Source: Lumnitzera littorea
Lineage: Eukaryota; Streptophyta; Magnoliopsida; Myrtales; Combretaceae
Reading direction: 5' to 3'
Assembly (NCBI GenBank): GCA_024138015.1
Contig: JAMXBB010000009.1
Coordinates: forward strand, 8,985,661 to 9,049,660
DNA: 64,000 nucleotides
Position 1 is the first letter of the stretch. Each line of letters begins with the position of its first letter. Under the pieces are notes generated by a model. The model searched no databases. It was given only the letters and a program-made list of their open reading frames with translations, and was not told where the DNA came from. Made by a program: the position numbers and the translations under genes. Shown piece by piece: positions 51,210-64,000 of this stretch.

Positions 51210-53260
51210 CCGATCCCTACATTCCTAGTCCAGTAACGTATATGTTTCCATGTAATTTATTTTGTGTTGTGCTCTTGATGTTTGCTTTCAAGTGTCAAGT
51301 GAGAATATGAGGTAATTATCAGTATTGCTATTCGTTATCAATTGTAATTGCATTGAATCTACTCTAAGTATGTCATAATGAATTTATATATATATATATA
51401 TTTGTATATATGTGTCATCTAATGTAATGTTTATCTTTATTTCAATACCGAAGCATCTTGTGTTTTTAATACATGCTATATATCGAGATGTTTATTCTTA
51501 AATCGCATTATTGCTATTTTTTATCAATCAGTTTACATAACTTTAAACATGCATTTCTCTCCATAATAATTTTCCTCATTTATTTTTAAAAAATAATAAG
51601 GCATTTCCTAAAAATAAGGTTTTTTAATTTTCTGTTATTTTTTTATTAAGATGTAATATTAATCGAACATCCTTGAAATAATAATTAATCAAACTCTAAT
51701 TTTTGTTTGACTTAATATCAACCTTTCTAAAATATATTAAAAAGTATTGTGATAAATGACGCTATGGGATACCTTTCTTTTACTTTTTCTTTTTAACCTA
51801 ACTCTAATCACGTTGATTCTATCCTAATGTAGAAAATGCTCTTTCTACACAACCGATTAGAACCTATAAATTATGATCAATGTATTTCTTCTTTCACTTC
51901 TTAAAAAGTATATTGGCATATTTATTGATATGATTCTATTTTTTTTTTTTATCAATTTGAATCAAACCATATAGTTTTGTTTAGGATCTTTTTCGAGAAA
52001 TAAAACTTTCATTCGATTTAGTTCTATTTATGGATTGAACCAGTATTCATAACCTAAGAAAAATTAAATGTATGACATATAATAGGTATTTAAGTTCTTT
52101 TGTAGTAACATGTATTTGGGTTGTATAAAAGACTGATTAAGGCAATATTCATGCAATTATGAAATATCATAGACATCTTGACTAATAGTTTTATTCATAA
52201 AGCTAATATATGATGTAAATCTTGAGTCGACCTGTCAATAGTGGATTGATGACAAGGAGATTAGGTTTGATTGGTATTGCTTGTTTGGGGCAACAGAGGT
52301 AATATACATTGCTCAAGTCAATGAGATGGTCGAGAATTGATCAACAAGTGATATAGAGAAATGGTGGCTTAATCCCCCTTGCTCGAAGAAGGTTTGAAGT
52401 TATTTACAGAAAAGAGGAGGTACCAATTTATTAGCCAAGTGAGGATCGAGGTCTTAAGAGTCCTTCCTTATCTTAGATTTATGAGAGGGAATTTTAGATG
52501 CAATCTCCTTGCTAGATCCATTATTTGCCTCTCCTCCCTCACCCTCTTGAACTAATGGGCTATACATTGAGCTCATACTAATGGAGCCCACAAGCAAAAA
52601 TTCACTATTAACACAATCTATATACATAATTTTATAACATATTGCCATAAAAGCCAAATGTCAAAATGTCTATGCATTTTAGTAAAGGATAAAGCTAAAA
52701 ATTTCTTCAATACTATGTTATAATATTAGAACTTTTCCAATTAAAAGTAAAATATTACTTTATATTTTTGAAACAGTTTGAATCGGATTATCATTTTGGT
52801 TTGATTTACGTTCTCAAAACAACTATGAATTTAGGATTGGTTTGAATTGAGAAAATTTGAACCAAATTAGGGAAAAAAATTTCTATTTTCTTTTTCCTTG
52901 TTTTTTAAATATGTTTTATTGAGTATAAAATTACTTTTAGAACAATATCTCTATAAAACATAAATTTTCTTGAAACTTGGTCAAAGAGTATTGATATGAA
53001 AAACTAAAGATCCACAAAATTGCCTAAATCCACTAGCTAAAATTGCAAATTGTTTGACTAATTTAAATTTAATTGGAAGATGCAAAACATCCCTAAAAAT
53101 GTTGATAAGCGTGAGGTTAAGCCTAAGAAATTCTTAAAGTGCTTTTTTTTTTTAATAAAAAAAACAGAACAACTTCTAAAGTGTACTTTTACTTTCTCAT
53201 AATTTTTAAAAATATGTACATGCAACTAAACTATTGTTGAAGCTCCAAAGTAATTGCTAA
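51210..53260. other. Intergenic, nothing recognised
   Basis: AT-rich. A 67-codon minus-strand frame at 52454-52657 has an acidic Ser-rich tail but no recognisable domain. A (TA)n tract lies near 51387-51402. Confidence 0.4.
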
Positions 53261-53267
53261 AAGATTA

Positions 53268-53885
53268 TAAGTAATGAAGATATTGAGACTTTAACTAGGG
53301 TTTAATAGGTATATGTATTTACTAGAAAGTTGTGGAGAGGTGAAGGAACGTTTGGAAGCTTATGTTATCCACCTAACCAATAGTTTTAATATTACATTTG
53401 CAACTTTTAACCGATAGCCAAGTACAAAATAAACCGGACTTAAAGGTTTTAGTCATATGCTAGTAGATTTCCTAAAATTGAAAACATAACTTCAGCTCTC
53501 CACAACCTTCAACATGGGCACAAACCTCCGAAACTATTGTTAATGATCCAGGATCGGCTCTAAAGGGTCATAAGTAGTGACAACTGTAGAACTTTAGTAG
53601 CGGTTTAGTTGGTACGTATATTTATTCACTGGTTGAGGAGAGGTGAAGGTATGTTACGGGAGTTTAGGAGTTTATGCATGCGACGAATAATCTCAAGAGT
53701 TTTGCAATTTGCCTCAATTGCAAATACACCCTCAATGGCAAAATCATTACTTATAATTTCTAAAATCATACACGTACTCCTGAAACATTGTGAAGCTTTG
53801 AAATCATTACTTACAGGATCACAAATAGCGACGATTGGGGGCTTTAGTGACCGTTTCGGTAGTATGTGCATATTTTTAAATTTTA
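53268..53885. repeat. Three degenerate copies of a 65-bp motif
   Basis: Related stretches at about 53268-53335, 53568-53635 and 53818-53885 share the order ata/cata-agtaatga or agtagtga, then gactttaactaggg or gaactttagtagcgg, then tggtacgtatatttatt-like text. Spacing is 300 and 250 bp. Open frames over the last two are probably incidental. Confidence 0.4.
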
Positions 53886-53989
53886 TAGGAAAAAGTAGAC
53901 ACATATGGGAGTCTATCCGTATTTTACCATACATTTTGGAAAATCTTATGCATTTAAACAAAATATACAACATTTTAGTATGATGTACC

Positions 53990-54765
53990 TATCTTATATG
54001 TACATCTAGTTTTAAGGCTTTTTATTATTTGTGACTTCTCATTAGTAATACCTTTTGATGATGTATAATTTTTCATTTTGTCACGTACCCTTTCATTACT
54101 AAGAGTTAATTTTATTAATTGTTTTACCAAGGATGTATACCCTTCTATATAAAATTGGTACTCATAAATATTTTCATGACAAATTGTAATCCTTGTATGA
54201 CTTAATACAAAATAACATAGTTGCACACATTGCTGCATTTCCATAAGTTTAAGGGTTATAACTCTTTCCAAATGGTATACTGTTTGATATAAATATGACA
54301 AAGATCATAAATAGTCATATAACCCTAAGCATTTGATATATATTTGTATAATTAAACAGTAGAATACATACTGTACTTATAACAATCTATAAATATACAT
54401 TTTTAGAATATTAACTGTGATAATCTTTTAATAAATTTACTTTTTAAAATATTATATGCATAACACGGGCTTTAACTGTGGAGCGCGGTCATTTTGCTAG
54501 ATACAATCATCGTATCACGCTGCCTTTGTTTGGGCCGAAAACGAAGCCCAATATAGTCTATGGTTTAATTGCCCAGTCCATATACATGATGCAACATTCA
54601 AGCCCAAACGTCATGGCCCACAAGGTACTGATGCATTTTGGGGCAAACAGATAAAAAACTTAATTCCTTGAACCCCTAGGATTGGCATATATATATATAT
54701 ATATACACACACTAGTAGTCGTGAAATTTTAATTTATAATATTAAATAATTAATTATGTGAAAAA
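53990..54765. other. Intergenic, nothing firmly recognised
   Basis: A short richer block (54480-54640) has gggcc and agcccaa motifs of the site-II type but no gene beside it. A (TA)n/(CA)n tract lies at 54686-54711. Confidence 0.35.
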
Positions 54766-54770
54766 GTAAA

Positions 54771-56835
54771 AAATAAAACTATGAAAAAAAGGTTAACAAT
54801 AATATGTATTTAATAAATTTATATTCTTTACACAGGAATGAGAGAAAAAAGTGATATTGAAAAAATAAAAAACCATAACTTTAAGGAGATGTATGAATAT
54901 GTATAGGAAAGTGTGAGGTGTGGGAGAAAGAATGTAGTGGAAAATGGGAGGTGAATGTAGAGAAGTGTTGTTTGAAGAAAGAGAAAAAAATGGGTAATTG
55001 TTTTATACGTGGAATTAGAAAAATAGATTGAAAAAAAAAAGTGGGAGAGAGAGAGGGAGAAAAAATTGGAGTCAAAATATGGTGGGGGAGAGAAAAAAAA
55101 AAGTAGTTGACAACTTTATCCATGGTTTCAAATTTTATAATCTAAAAAACTTATTTTAATATTGGTATTTTTATTAAATAATATTATATTAAAGTTAAGT
55201 AGGTAATTTTATGGAGTGATAGTTATACAAAACTCTTAGGGTTTTAATAATATAGATACGTACTAATGGAAATGCGTGTGCTAGTTTAATAATATCAAAT
55301 ACTTAAAATATTAATATCACAATAAAATTATATTTTGGATTAAATGTAAAATTAAATATTTGAAATATGAAAAAAAGAAGTTTAACATATAGATTGTTGA
55401 ATAATATCAATTGTATAAAAATGGATAAATATTTATCCTTTTTAATTCAAAGTAGAACAATAATATCTGTTGTAGGATGCTGACTTCTTCTTTCACTCAT
55501 GAGTTGTTGCTCTTCTGTAAAATCTCCTCTCTCTGGTGTGGGCTAGGAATAGATTTCTCAATTGTTGGCTCAACCGCGATATTTATAAGTAATACAAGCG
55601 CGTCTAAAGACTGATATTATTGCAATTAGGAAGCTAAGTTGTTCATATGACTAAGGTCAGTGCAAATGGAGATTTAAAGAAAAATAATAAACATGGGAAG
55701 AGAGAAAGAGAAGATATGATGAAACAAAATTGAGTGAGTTAGTATATTTATCCATTGTTTATAATTTTAATAGATTATTTTAATATTAGTTTTTTTTTAA
55801 ACAATATTAGATATAGGGTAACTAGGTAAGTTTAAGGGTAAAATATAAATGATGGATACTTAAATTCTTTTGAGATTTAATAATATAGATATACACTCAA
55901 TACCACTGAGATATAATTATAAAATTATAACACAACACATTTCAAAATATATAAAACTTAATGACACTGCAATATTGTAAAAGAAAAAAAGATAGGAGGT
56001 TTAGCCACCACATAAAGGGGGGCAACCATTTTAATCATCTCCGATTGAGGGGCCTATTCGTTGAATTCACGAGCAAACTTTTTTCATGGAAGAAAAAAAA
56101 AATGACAAACTTTTATATGATCCTCGACATTTAAGTTATCTTTTTAAATTTCCTTTTATGTAAGTCATTCCATAAATCTATTAAGAAATTTGTAAACAGG
56201 TGACACGTATCAAATTATATATTTGCAATAACTAATTTAATAATATAATATTTTTAAATATATTAATTAGATAATATAATAAAAGATTATTTAAAAATTT
56301 GGAAAAATATTTCACATCACATCTAATATATAATAATGGTTCGAAATGAAATGAATGTGAATAGAAGAGATGAAAAATCTATTTTGGTATTTGAAAACGC
56401 TCATGAAATGATTGATTTAATTATAATATTATCTAAAGTTGTAGCATGTTCAAATTAAAATAAAATATGAAATTAATAATATTTATTTAGAATATCTTTA
56501 ATTATTGGATGCTATAAATATTAAATATTAAGTCAAATATCAAATAATTATTTTTTAAATTAATTAGATTGAAAAAAAATCACAATTTCATATTGTCGAA
56601 GACCAAAATAAAACTATGAAAAAAATGTTAGTAGTTATATGTACTTAATAAATTTATATTCTCTACACAAGAAGGAGAGAGAAAAAGGATATTGAAAAAA
56701 ATAAAAAAATTGTAACTTTAAGGATACGTGTAAATATGTATGGGAAAGTGCAAGATGTGAGAGAGAAAATGTAGTGGAAAATGAAAAGGTAAATATAAAA
56801 AAATGCTATTTGAACAGAGAGAAAAAAAAGTTTAA
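54771..56835. repeat. Group of related dispersed repeats
   Basis: Segment 54771-54990 matches 56605-56835 (aataaaactatgaaaaaa, then tttatattctctacaca, then gtagtggaaaatg). The continuation of the first copy (about 55085-55256, ending ttttaataatatagata) matches 55695-55890. The pieces look like fragments of one non-coding element of about 500 bp, present three times in different states of completeness. No termini proven. Confidence 0.6.
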
Positions 56836-56839
56836 TATA

Positions 56840-56844
<5 letters not shown>

Positions 56845-56870
<26 letters not shown>
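56845..56870. repeat. (AT)n microsatellite
   Basis: Uninterrupted alternating AT run directly after the last dispersed-repeat fragment. Confidence 0.9.
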
Positions 56871-57059
56871 CCTTTTAATCATCGCATTTTAAATGCTATA
56901 CTTACCATTAAATATTTTAAGCAAAATAAAGTTTGTGTAAGGATGAGCAAAGTACTCTTCGAGGCAGTTGAATCACACGGACAATATATTTGTTCAATGT
57001 AAATGAAATTCCCCTTAAAATAAATCCAAAACCAGGGGCAAGATGAGCAATATGCCCTA

Positions 57060-57240
57060 AGTCTTTTCTCTTTAAATATGAGGCCAAGCGTCTCATTCTT
57101 CTATGAAAACCAAAGAAGAATATACATTAGCCCGCTCACTCTCTCTTCTCTTTTGCATCTTTGCCAAACCCTAGTTTCTCCCCCTCTCCCTTTGCACGGC
57201 TCTCTTCTATTCTAGAGGCAATGGGTGCATGTCTACAGTA
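57060..57240 (+). promoter_or_regulatory. Promoter-like region with possible first exon
   Basis: A TTTAAATATG box (57071-57080) is followed by a leader-like stretch with cactctctcttctctt, the aaaccctagtttctcc phrase common in plant 5' leaders, and a pyrimidine-rich run. Then comes ATGGGTGCATGTCTACAG directly before TAAG (57221-57242). This could be a six-codon upstream frame or, if GTAAG at 57238 is a donor, a short first coding exon (MGACL). No downstream exons were recognised. Confidence 0.3.
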
Positions 57241-57389
57241 AGATAACTTCGAATTTTGCTTATTTCATTAGCTCTATTTCACTTATCAATTAAGGCAATC
57301 GATAGGACTACTCATTTACATACTGCATTCATCAATATGAAGACCTGAATCAGGATTTTCAATGGAGTTGGAAGAGGGAACCTTGCCTA

Positions 57390-57390
<1 letters not shown>

Positions 57391-57414
<24 letters not shown>
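57391..57414. repeat. (TC)n microsatellite
   Basis: Perfect TC run followed by a short TA run. Confidence 0.9.
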
Positions 57415-57424
<10 letters not shown>

Positions 57425-57968
57425 ACACTATATTTTATGTGGCCCTCCATTATTGGTGCTCATAAATACCATAAAGTTATCTAATCACATATATTGAATT
57501 TAACGGACCATATTACATTGTCTCATAAACGAAAAATCATAACTAACGAGAATCGGAAATAATACTTACTTTATTTATAAAAAAAATCCTAAGAAAGATA
57601 ATAGATATATACATTTTTACATACATGAAATAATAATAATAATTAAAAAAAAAAGTTGTTGTTCACCATGTACAAGAATTTGATAAAGCTTCGTAACAAA
57701 TCTCCAATCTAAATATAATATACAAGTATTATGATCAAAACTACTCTCCACATACGCAAATATACATGGCAATCACTAAACATCACTTCATCCCATAAAA
57801 CAGTATACATACAAGTTCTTCGCCCAAGCGCGATAAGGGTGGATAACTCCCCTTATGAATTATAGACGAGTATGGACATGGACTAAGCCCAATAGCCTGT
57901 AATTCGTCATGAACAGTTACTTACCTCTCCCTAGCCATTGAGAAAAAAGAAAAAGCATACAAATCCTT

Positions 57969-58316
57969 TCATGGTTTATTATCATCTGCTTCTTCATGAG
58001 ACTTAGGCAAAGAAGGAGCATATCTAGATATAAAAGCATGATGCGAGGATGATGATTCGATATCATCTTTCCAACATCCATCGTCGAAATTTTGAGCATA
58101 GCTCAAAGGGTCATACCGGAAACCGCCAACCGCCGGCTGCCGTGGTTGTAGATTGGCTAGAGATGCTACGGCTGATTTGCAGTCTAGAGGAGAGCACCTT
58201 CCACGGAACTTCCTCCGTATATTTTTTATTCTTCTCTTGGTCCATGCAAGCTTCAACTTCAAACGACCCCAACATGAAGACAATCCTTCGTTATTATTCT
58301 CGGATATGTTTTCCAT
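57969..58316 (-). CDS. Small plant-specific protein with FRYDPLSYAQNFDDG motif
   Basis: 115 residues with an ordinary start (MENISENNN). The N-terminal third is basic (WGRLKLKLAWTKRRIKNIRRKF), followed by a conserved-looking central motif GGFRYDPLSYAQNFDDG near residues 64-80 and a Ser/His and acidic tail (SSSSHHAF, HEEADDNKP). Small plant proteins with a basic N-terminus and a YDPLSYxxNFDxG motif form an uncharacterised, often stress- or hormone-responsive group; I recognise the motif, not a function. There is no signal peptide or membrane segment. A weak AAATATAG box on the minus strand near 58447 could be its TATA. Single exon as read. Confidence 0.8.
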   Translation of the reverse strand: MENISENNNEGLSSCWGRLKLKLAWTKRRIKNIRRKFRGRCSPLDCKSAVASLANLQPRQPAVGGFRYDPLSYAQNFDDGCWKDDIESSSSHHAFISRYAPSLPKSHEEADDNKP

Positions 58317-58379
58317 ACTATGATTTTGGAAAAGTTATAGGAGAAGAAAGCATTTTTAGGTCACATATTGCTTGAAAAT

Positions 58380-61300
58380 GATGATGAAGGATAGGGTCAT
58401 TTTTTTTTGGTGATGGTTCATGTGGGTATACGCATATTCATTTGTCTATATTTGTTTTTGTGTGGTGGCAACACGTTGGCATCATCACATGAAAATTTAG
58501 AATTATCTATAATATTGGGTAATATATAGAAATTATGGAAATATAAGTACAAAAACACAAGAAAGCTTCACGTAAATCGCTTAATTTACGTATATGTGAA
58601 GCCAAGAATTGAAGTATTTGTAGTGGAAAACCATGATTAAAAGTTTTGGTGAACAGATTTCGAAAGGTTGACCTATTTAAGAATTCTACACTTATTATCA
58701 ATCGTTTATTATACCCTTCATAAAAGACAAGTGTTAGGTTGCAGCTTATATATGAAAGAGTATACAATATTTATATATTTAATGAATGCAGTGATTCATA
58801 TGGTATTATTAAATGATATAAATCTTGAATAAGAATATACAGCACATTAGGACACCCCTTTTTGACGATCCTTTATTCTGACAGATTTTATATGTGAAGT
58901 TCAACCTAATATAGTTGTTTCAAAATAAAGCTTGGAGAAAATAGCTGATGGATTTATAAAAAAAAAATGATTTTATGCCTTCTAGATTTCTTTTCTTTTT
59001 CAATCTTGATCAACAGTCGTTGGCAAAAAAAAAAAAAAAGTCTTGGTCAATAGACAATTGGGAAATATGAATTTATTAATATACAAGAATTTAACGTATG
59101 TCAGTTCTCAAAGGGCTAAATAGTTTTTCTTTTACGGGAAACGCAATCAACATGATTAATTTATCATTTTAGGCACAACTCAGTTTGTCATGTTTTTGAA
59201 GTACAAAAAAAAAAAAAATTAAAGAAATAAATGGCAAGAGTAGACGGCTTCTATTCCGTATTTCATCAAGGAACAACTTTAATAAATGCCCCAAAGCACC
59301 AATTTAGAGTTAATTAAAAAAATTTTCTTCTTTCTATACACTTATTAGTTTTATAAAATTTATAATTATTCTGAAATAATGTCATAAATTTTACATTTTT
59401 GACAATATCTCCTATACTTGTTAATGAAACCCTATGATATTACAAAGTTGGCCATGCTTAATACGGTTTCTCGATGAATACGATTGATATTTATGTATGT
59501 AGCTGAGTAGATACAAAGTTGGCCACGCTTAAATCACACAGTTTCAAGAAGAAGTAACATATATATATATACATATTTGCAAATTAACCCATGTGGCAAC
59601 ATGCATGGGTCCAAAGGAAAAGACTGGAAGAGAATTTAGAAGCTTGATGCCCTGGGAATATCCATTAGGGTTGTTATTAAGGTCTTTCAATCCTCGCTGC
59701 ACTCCATCCATTGCAAGACTCTGCCTTCACATCATCAGACAAGACGTGGTGACACTTCTATATATATGTTCCTTCAGATAATAATGCTTTTAGGCTGTTT
59801 ATTGATTGTGAAAGCACACGAAGGCAATTGGGCAATCATTTCTTGTTATAAAAGTTTTGCTTCTTATTTTATTTGCATTAATTGAAATCAAATTTGAACG
59901 ACTTATGCCCATACGAATATGATCGCTATAAAAAAAAAAAAATCAAATTAAATAAATGATTTGATAAAACCAATTCTTCAAAATTTGAAAATAAACAAAT
60001 CATAGTGTTTTTAAGCCAAACATTAAGTGAGAGAGTAGAGTAGAGATGGATGTAGAACTGTCGAGCTCAAGGGAGGGTGCAGGGGAGAGGGAGCAGATTT
60101 ATCTTGAGGTCAATGTGAATTCCTCGTACGAATATGTCTACATTTTTTTTTTTTTATTGCAGTTTATTCTATATATACAAAAGGACTTCATTAAAAACTA
60201 CAACATGAAATTTTTTAATATATAATTATATCTTTTAAGGAAATGATATTAAGTAACTAGAATACTTATAGTTTGATTGACTTTATAAAGTTGAAATAGA
60301 AAGCTATTCTTTTCCTACATATTTTTTTCCTGTGCATTTTATTGGTGAAATGGTTATTTAACAAAATCACTATTATTATGATATAAGGAATTACAGAATT
60401 AGCATAGGATTAAAGATATAGCTATTTATTAGTCTTTTCAAGAAATGGGTTACTCCCAATATATTGCTAATGTAATTTTGAGTACAACCAAACAAACTAA
60501 TTGCTGCTCACCTGCTCCTAATCTATTCTATTCGTTAGGAGTTGCAAATCCATTCCTATCATATACCATCTTTGAGAATCAAATGTGCATTGTAATTTTA
60601 TGTTATTGTCTATCGACTAATAAATAGCATGCTTTTAAAAAAGTGTGTAGAAATTGTTCGAATTAAATTAAGAGCAATTTACAATTATAGATAGAAATAT
60701 GTTATTGAGAATTATGTGAAATAAAGAAAACTAAGCAAAATGGAAAAAAAAGAAAAAAGAAAAAGAAAAGAGAAACAAAGAAGGGAAAGGAAATGAAAAA
60801 TTGTTCATAGAAGTTTACATAAAAAAATGAATTTAATACATATGGATGTTTGGATTCAATTAAGAAGTGGTTATATATGTATTAGGCTACATATGATGTT
60901 AGAGATGTGACATGAAATGACACATCGGAGATGATGGAGAGAAAATGAGGTAAGGAGGAAGAGCAAACAACTCAAGAGGTTTTTACTCTCTAAATCTTGT
61001 TGTTTTAGCCTAAAAAATCAAATCCAACTTATAACGGGTTTAAAGTTTAAAAAGTAGATTTAACCCCTACAATAAGAAATAAAACCTCGTCATCTATTTT
61101 TGAAATTAAATGTAAGATTTGGAATAGATGATGCTTTCCTGCTTGTTTTCATCTATGGAGTACCAACAAGTAAGAATCCAAGAAAATAAAATACTCTTTA
61201 TAAACATACATAACTATTTTGCCCTTTACTTTCGCATTGATTATTACAGACTCAAATTTACAAGAAAGGCTTTCTTGCAATATTAAGATGATTGTTGTGC

Positions 61301-64000
61301 TTCTTCTTGATTCTATTGATAGAATTAAAAAATATTGACAAAAAAAGCGCCTATATTTACTTGTGTCGTTGGACTCTCCATATAGTTAATTACTACATTG
61401 AATGCGCCAAAATCTTGTAGCTGGTGCTCTGTCGTCGCATTATAGATTCATGATTGTATAATAACGCAATTTGATCACAACACGAGACACACACACGTGA
61501 AGTTACTGATTTATTCTCTAATCCATTTGCTTCCAAGTAAAAAAAAAAAAGAAATAAAATTATTATTTTTAGAATATTTTTTGTTACCATATTTGTCCTC
61601 AATTTAGTTAGAGAATTTTTATTTCAAGAATTTTTCTATTCCCTCTCTTCAGATAGTAGTTAACTTTTATAAGATAGTATTTTTTATTTACTCTCCGGAT
61701 GAAATAAAAAGTTTAAATAATGGAATAATCATGGGCTTAATAAATAAGTATTGATTGTACTCTATAATGACAAGACAAAGCATATTGATATTTTTAATTA
61801 TTTCTCAAAATAATACCGTGACTAATGAGATAAAGTAAACAATGAATAAGCATTTCTTATCATAAAAATTTACATAAAGTAATATTAGACTTTAATTCCT
61901 AACCTATTATTTTAAAAGGTGAAGCATAGTGAGACCTTTTACTAACCTTTCTTTGTTTTTATTTTTTATAGCGGCAGAGGCAGCTTATGCATTTGGCTTT
62001 TCTGGTAAATTCGTAAATATATTCCTTATATTTGTTTTATATATGCGTAACTTTCTTATCATTAAATTGGATGTTTAAACTTTTAAATTTTTATAAGTCA
62101 TACTTTCAAGCCTTATTTTTTTTATTTTGTTCTTTGATAAAATAATTAAAAAATACTTTTTCTTTTGTTTTTTTCTTTATTTTGATTATTTCTAAGGATA
62201 AAATTATCATTTTGAGATTTGGAAGCACGTTTATAAAGATTTATGCTATAACCGAGAGGGAGAGCTAGCAAACACAAAGGGGTAGTAAATTTTATATTAG
62301 AATAAACAAAGAACAAAATATGTGGATGAGAGGAAAACAATTAACTTATCTTGAATTAGTATCACATTCAATACCTAAATTTTGGTAGATTTATATTTAA
62401 CAGGTACCCAATTGAGCTTGTTGCTATATTAAAATCCAGGCAAATTTTTTTAGCTTATTTCGAAGAGATGATATTTTGAGCCAATCAATATGAAAGACGG
62501 ATTTTTTCTTATTAAAATAAAGGAAAAATTATAAAAAAAATATGATATATGCTTTGATATTATTGCAATCAATTGCTAATTTTTTTTTTCTTAGTAAACT
62601 CATGACTTGTGCTTTATCACTATTGGTTTGTCAAAAGACACGTATTAGTTTTTGGTTGATCTATAGTAACTAATTTAAAAAGAATATTATAAATATTAAA
62701 TTACATAATGTTGTAGGAGGCTAAAATTATTGTATTAATTATTAGGTTAAGTTCAATATTTATTTGGGTTGACTCCTTAGGGTAGGTAATGGGTCTAAAA
62801 AATCCAGTTTATATTGGGATGATTTGAAGAGAATTGGTTACGTAGGCTCAAAATAGAAACCGTTTGATCGGTTTATCTGCCTCAAAGATTTTCTAGGTAA
62901 GCTCGTACATTTATAAGAAAAGTTACTAGCTTTGAGCCTATTAGCTAGCTCATTTAAGAAAAATATGAATTGAGTAAGCTTCATTTTATCTATCAATTGT
63001 CGAGATGATGTAATGGATGCATCAAGCCAAGAGTTTATAAAGACTCAGCCATTACTCCTCATTTGATAGAATTCCAAAGATTAGAAAAATGATGTTCCAT
63101 TGTGAAACCTTCACTCTCTGATATTAAACAAAGTTCAGGCAAAAGAACAACCTCAGTTACTCAAGAACTGTAAGGTTGATTTCCTAGGTTTTCTAGGCTC
63201 TCTTACCTGTCACTTATGCATTTGAAACTCTAGGATGGCTTGTTCCTTCTCTTTATTATTTTCTTTCAAGTTATCCCATTAAGTATCATCTCTACATTAT
63301 TCTTTGAAGCTACATGTAACGCGATATTCACATGACTTGTATGTGACAGCTTTGATACAAACCCCTTATCTATAAATGTAATGAGAAGTTATAATACGAA
63401 AAGGGGAAAAAGTCTGGAGTAATAATTTTAGACCCCAAACACTTGGTATATGCACTCTACAGGCACATTACTGAAGTGACAAGTAGCATAATGTCGACTT
63501 CTTTCTCAAAATCCTATAGCAAGATTAACAAAGCATGCTTGGCGTAGTACACGAATGAAAACTACAATCATAAGCTTGTTCTTCTATGTGCTTTATTGAA
63601 ACATTTGACTACTATAGGGATTCCTTCATCTTATAAGGACTCGAGGAGCAACAAACACGATTCCCCTCTAATGGCGTTTATGAAGGCCCATTTGCAACTT
63701 CTTTTCTTATTTTCCTTTTCGAAGATGGTAGGTGATCACACAATCCACCTATAAAACAATTGAGGCCACATTTCAATAAAATTTCCCATGAAGGTGTCTT
63801 AATTATGAGAGGAGTCAATTGCTCAATCTTGTTGTAATAAACCATGATTCATCGTATTATGCGTGGTGGATGTCTAATGGATCATGGTAAAGGTGTTGCT
63901 GATCATGAGGCAAAAACGAAGTTTTGAAATGCAGTGAAAAAATTTATTTTACTTCATTGAGGTATTGCATCATGCTTTAAGTTAAAGAGAGTCTAGAAAA
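58380..64000. other. Intergenic, nothing firmly recognised
   Basis: AT-rich to the window end. Open frames of about 60-85 codons at 58507, 59593, 60445, 61393 and 62146 carry no motif. A small direct repeat (acaaagttggcca(t/c)gctta, about 59442 and 59514) is the only structure seen. Confidence 0.4.

Noticed and set aside
52454..52657. 67-codon minus-strand frame as a small gene
   Set aside because: No recognisable domain, no promoter context and a length expected by chance in this much sequence.
54881..55123. 80-codon minus-strand frame
   Set aside because: The product is a Phe/Ser/Pro/His-rich translation of a purine-rich repeat and lies inside the dispersed repeat group.
57134..57155. Similarity to the miR156 complementary strand (gctcactctctcttctc)
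   Set aside because: The match is interrupted and no complementary tgacagaagagagtgagc-type arm lies nearby, so there is no precursor hairpin; it is a pyrimidine-rich leader.
57917..58375. Other frames overlapping the small protein gene, on both strands
   Set aside because: Out-of-frame shadows without the conserved FRYDPLSY-type motif.
62740..62990. Possible fourth member of hAT-like family 1
   Set aside because: Only short phrases such as gctagctcattta resemble the family; no matching ends or target duplication were found.
1..64000. CRISPR arrays, operons and bacterial-type signals
   Set aside because: The sequence is plant nuclear DNA; no regularly spaced repeats or clustered co-directional genes are present.

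Overview
This is a gene-poor, strongly AT-rich stretch of a flowering-plant nuclear genome, most likely a eudicot. The evidence is a plant-specific DUF4220/DUF594 membrane protein, a Dof zinc-finger transcription factor, a small plant-specific protein with an FRYDPLSYAQNFDDG motif, and a Mutator-like transposon carrying a plant mobile domain (PMD). I cannot name the species. Only three protein-coding genes are convincing, all on the minus strand: DUF4220 (1718-3856, with a probable 5'UTR intron to about 4430), Dof (28115-29089) and the small protein (57969-58316). No tRNA, rRNA, CRISPR array or operon was recognised.

Most of the rest is transposon-derived or decayed. A nearly complete Mutator-like element (18774-24394) has inverted termini and an almost perfect 9-bp target duplication. 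Inside are a broken mudrA transposase (PB1-like N-terminus, start of the catalytic domain, CCHC zinc knuckle) and then a broken PMD reading frame. Three members of a small hAT-like family lie at 6891-7218, 26376-26689 and 44501-45344. Two further hAT-like candidates are at 13382-14630 and 15867-16530. A hairpin-type MITE cluster sits at 11275-11847.

Two larger structures are informative. First, about 2 kb downstream of and including the last codons of the Dof gene (26100-28147) is present again, in direct orientation, at 9960-12530. The far copy ends in a short remnant of a Dof C-terminus, so a second Dof gene once stood there or its tail was copied. Each copy carries a transposon the other lacks, giving natural empty sites. 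Second, 34.7-44.2 kb is built from a 3-kb LTR-like repeat: two direct copies, a partial direct copy and an inverted copy, giving inverted-repeat arms of about 3 kb around a spacer of about 1.2 kb.

The three genes show no sign of acting together. The long intergenic intervals are described as empty where I saw nothing, but exons of multi-exon genes could be missed by reading alone. Two promoter-like islands without a recognised gene (33.06-33.6 kb and 57.06-57.24 kb) and one GC-rich open frame (50.9-51.2 kb) are the main unexplained single-copy signals. I found no new biological system. The most notable items are the PMD-bearing Mutator element, the Dof-tail duplication and the large inverted repeat.
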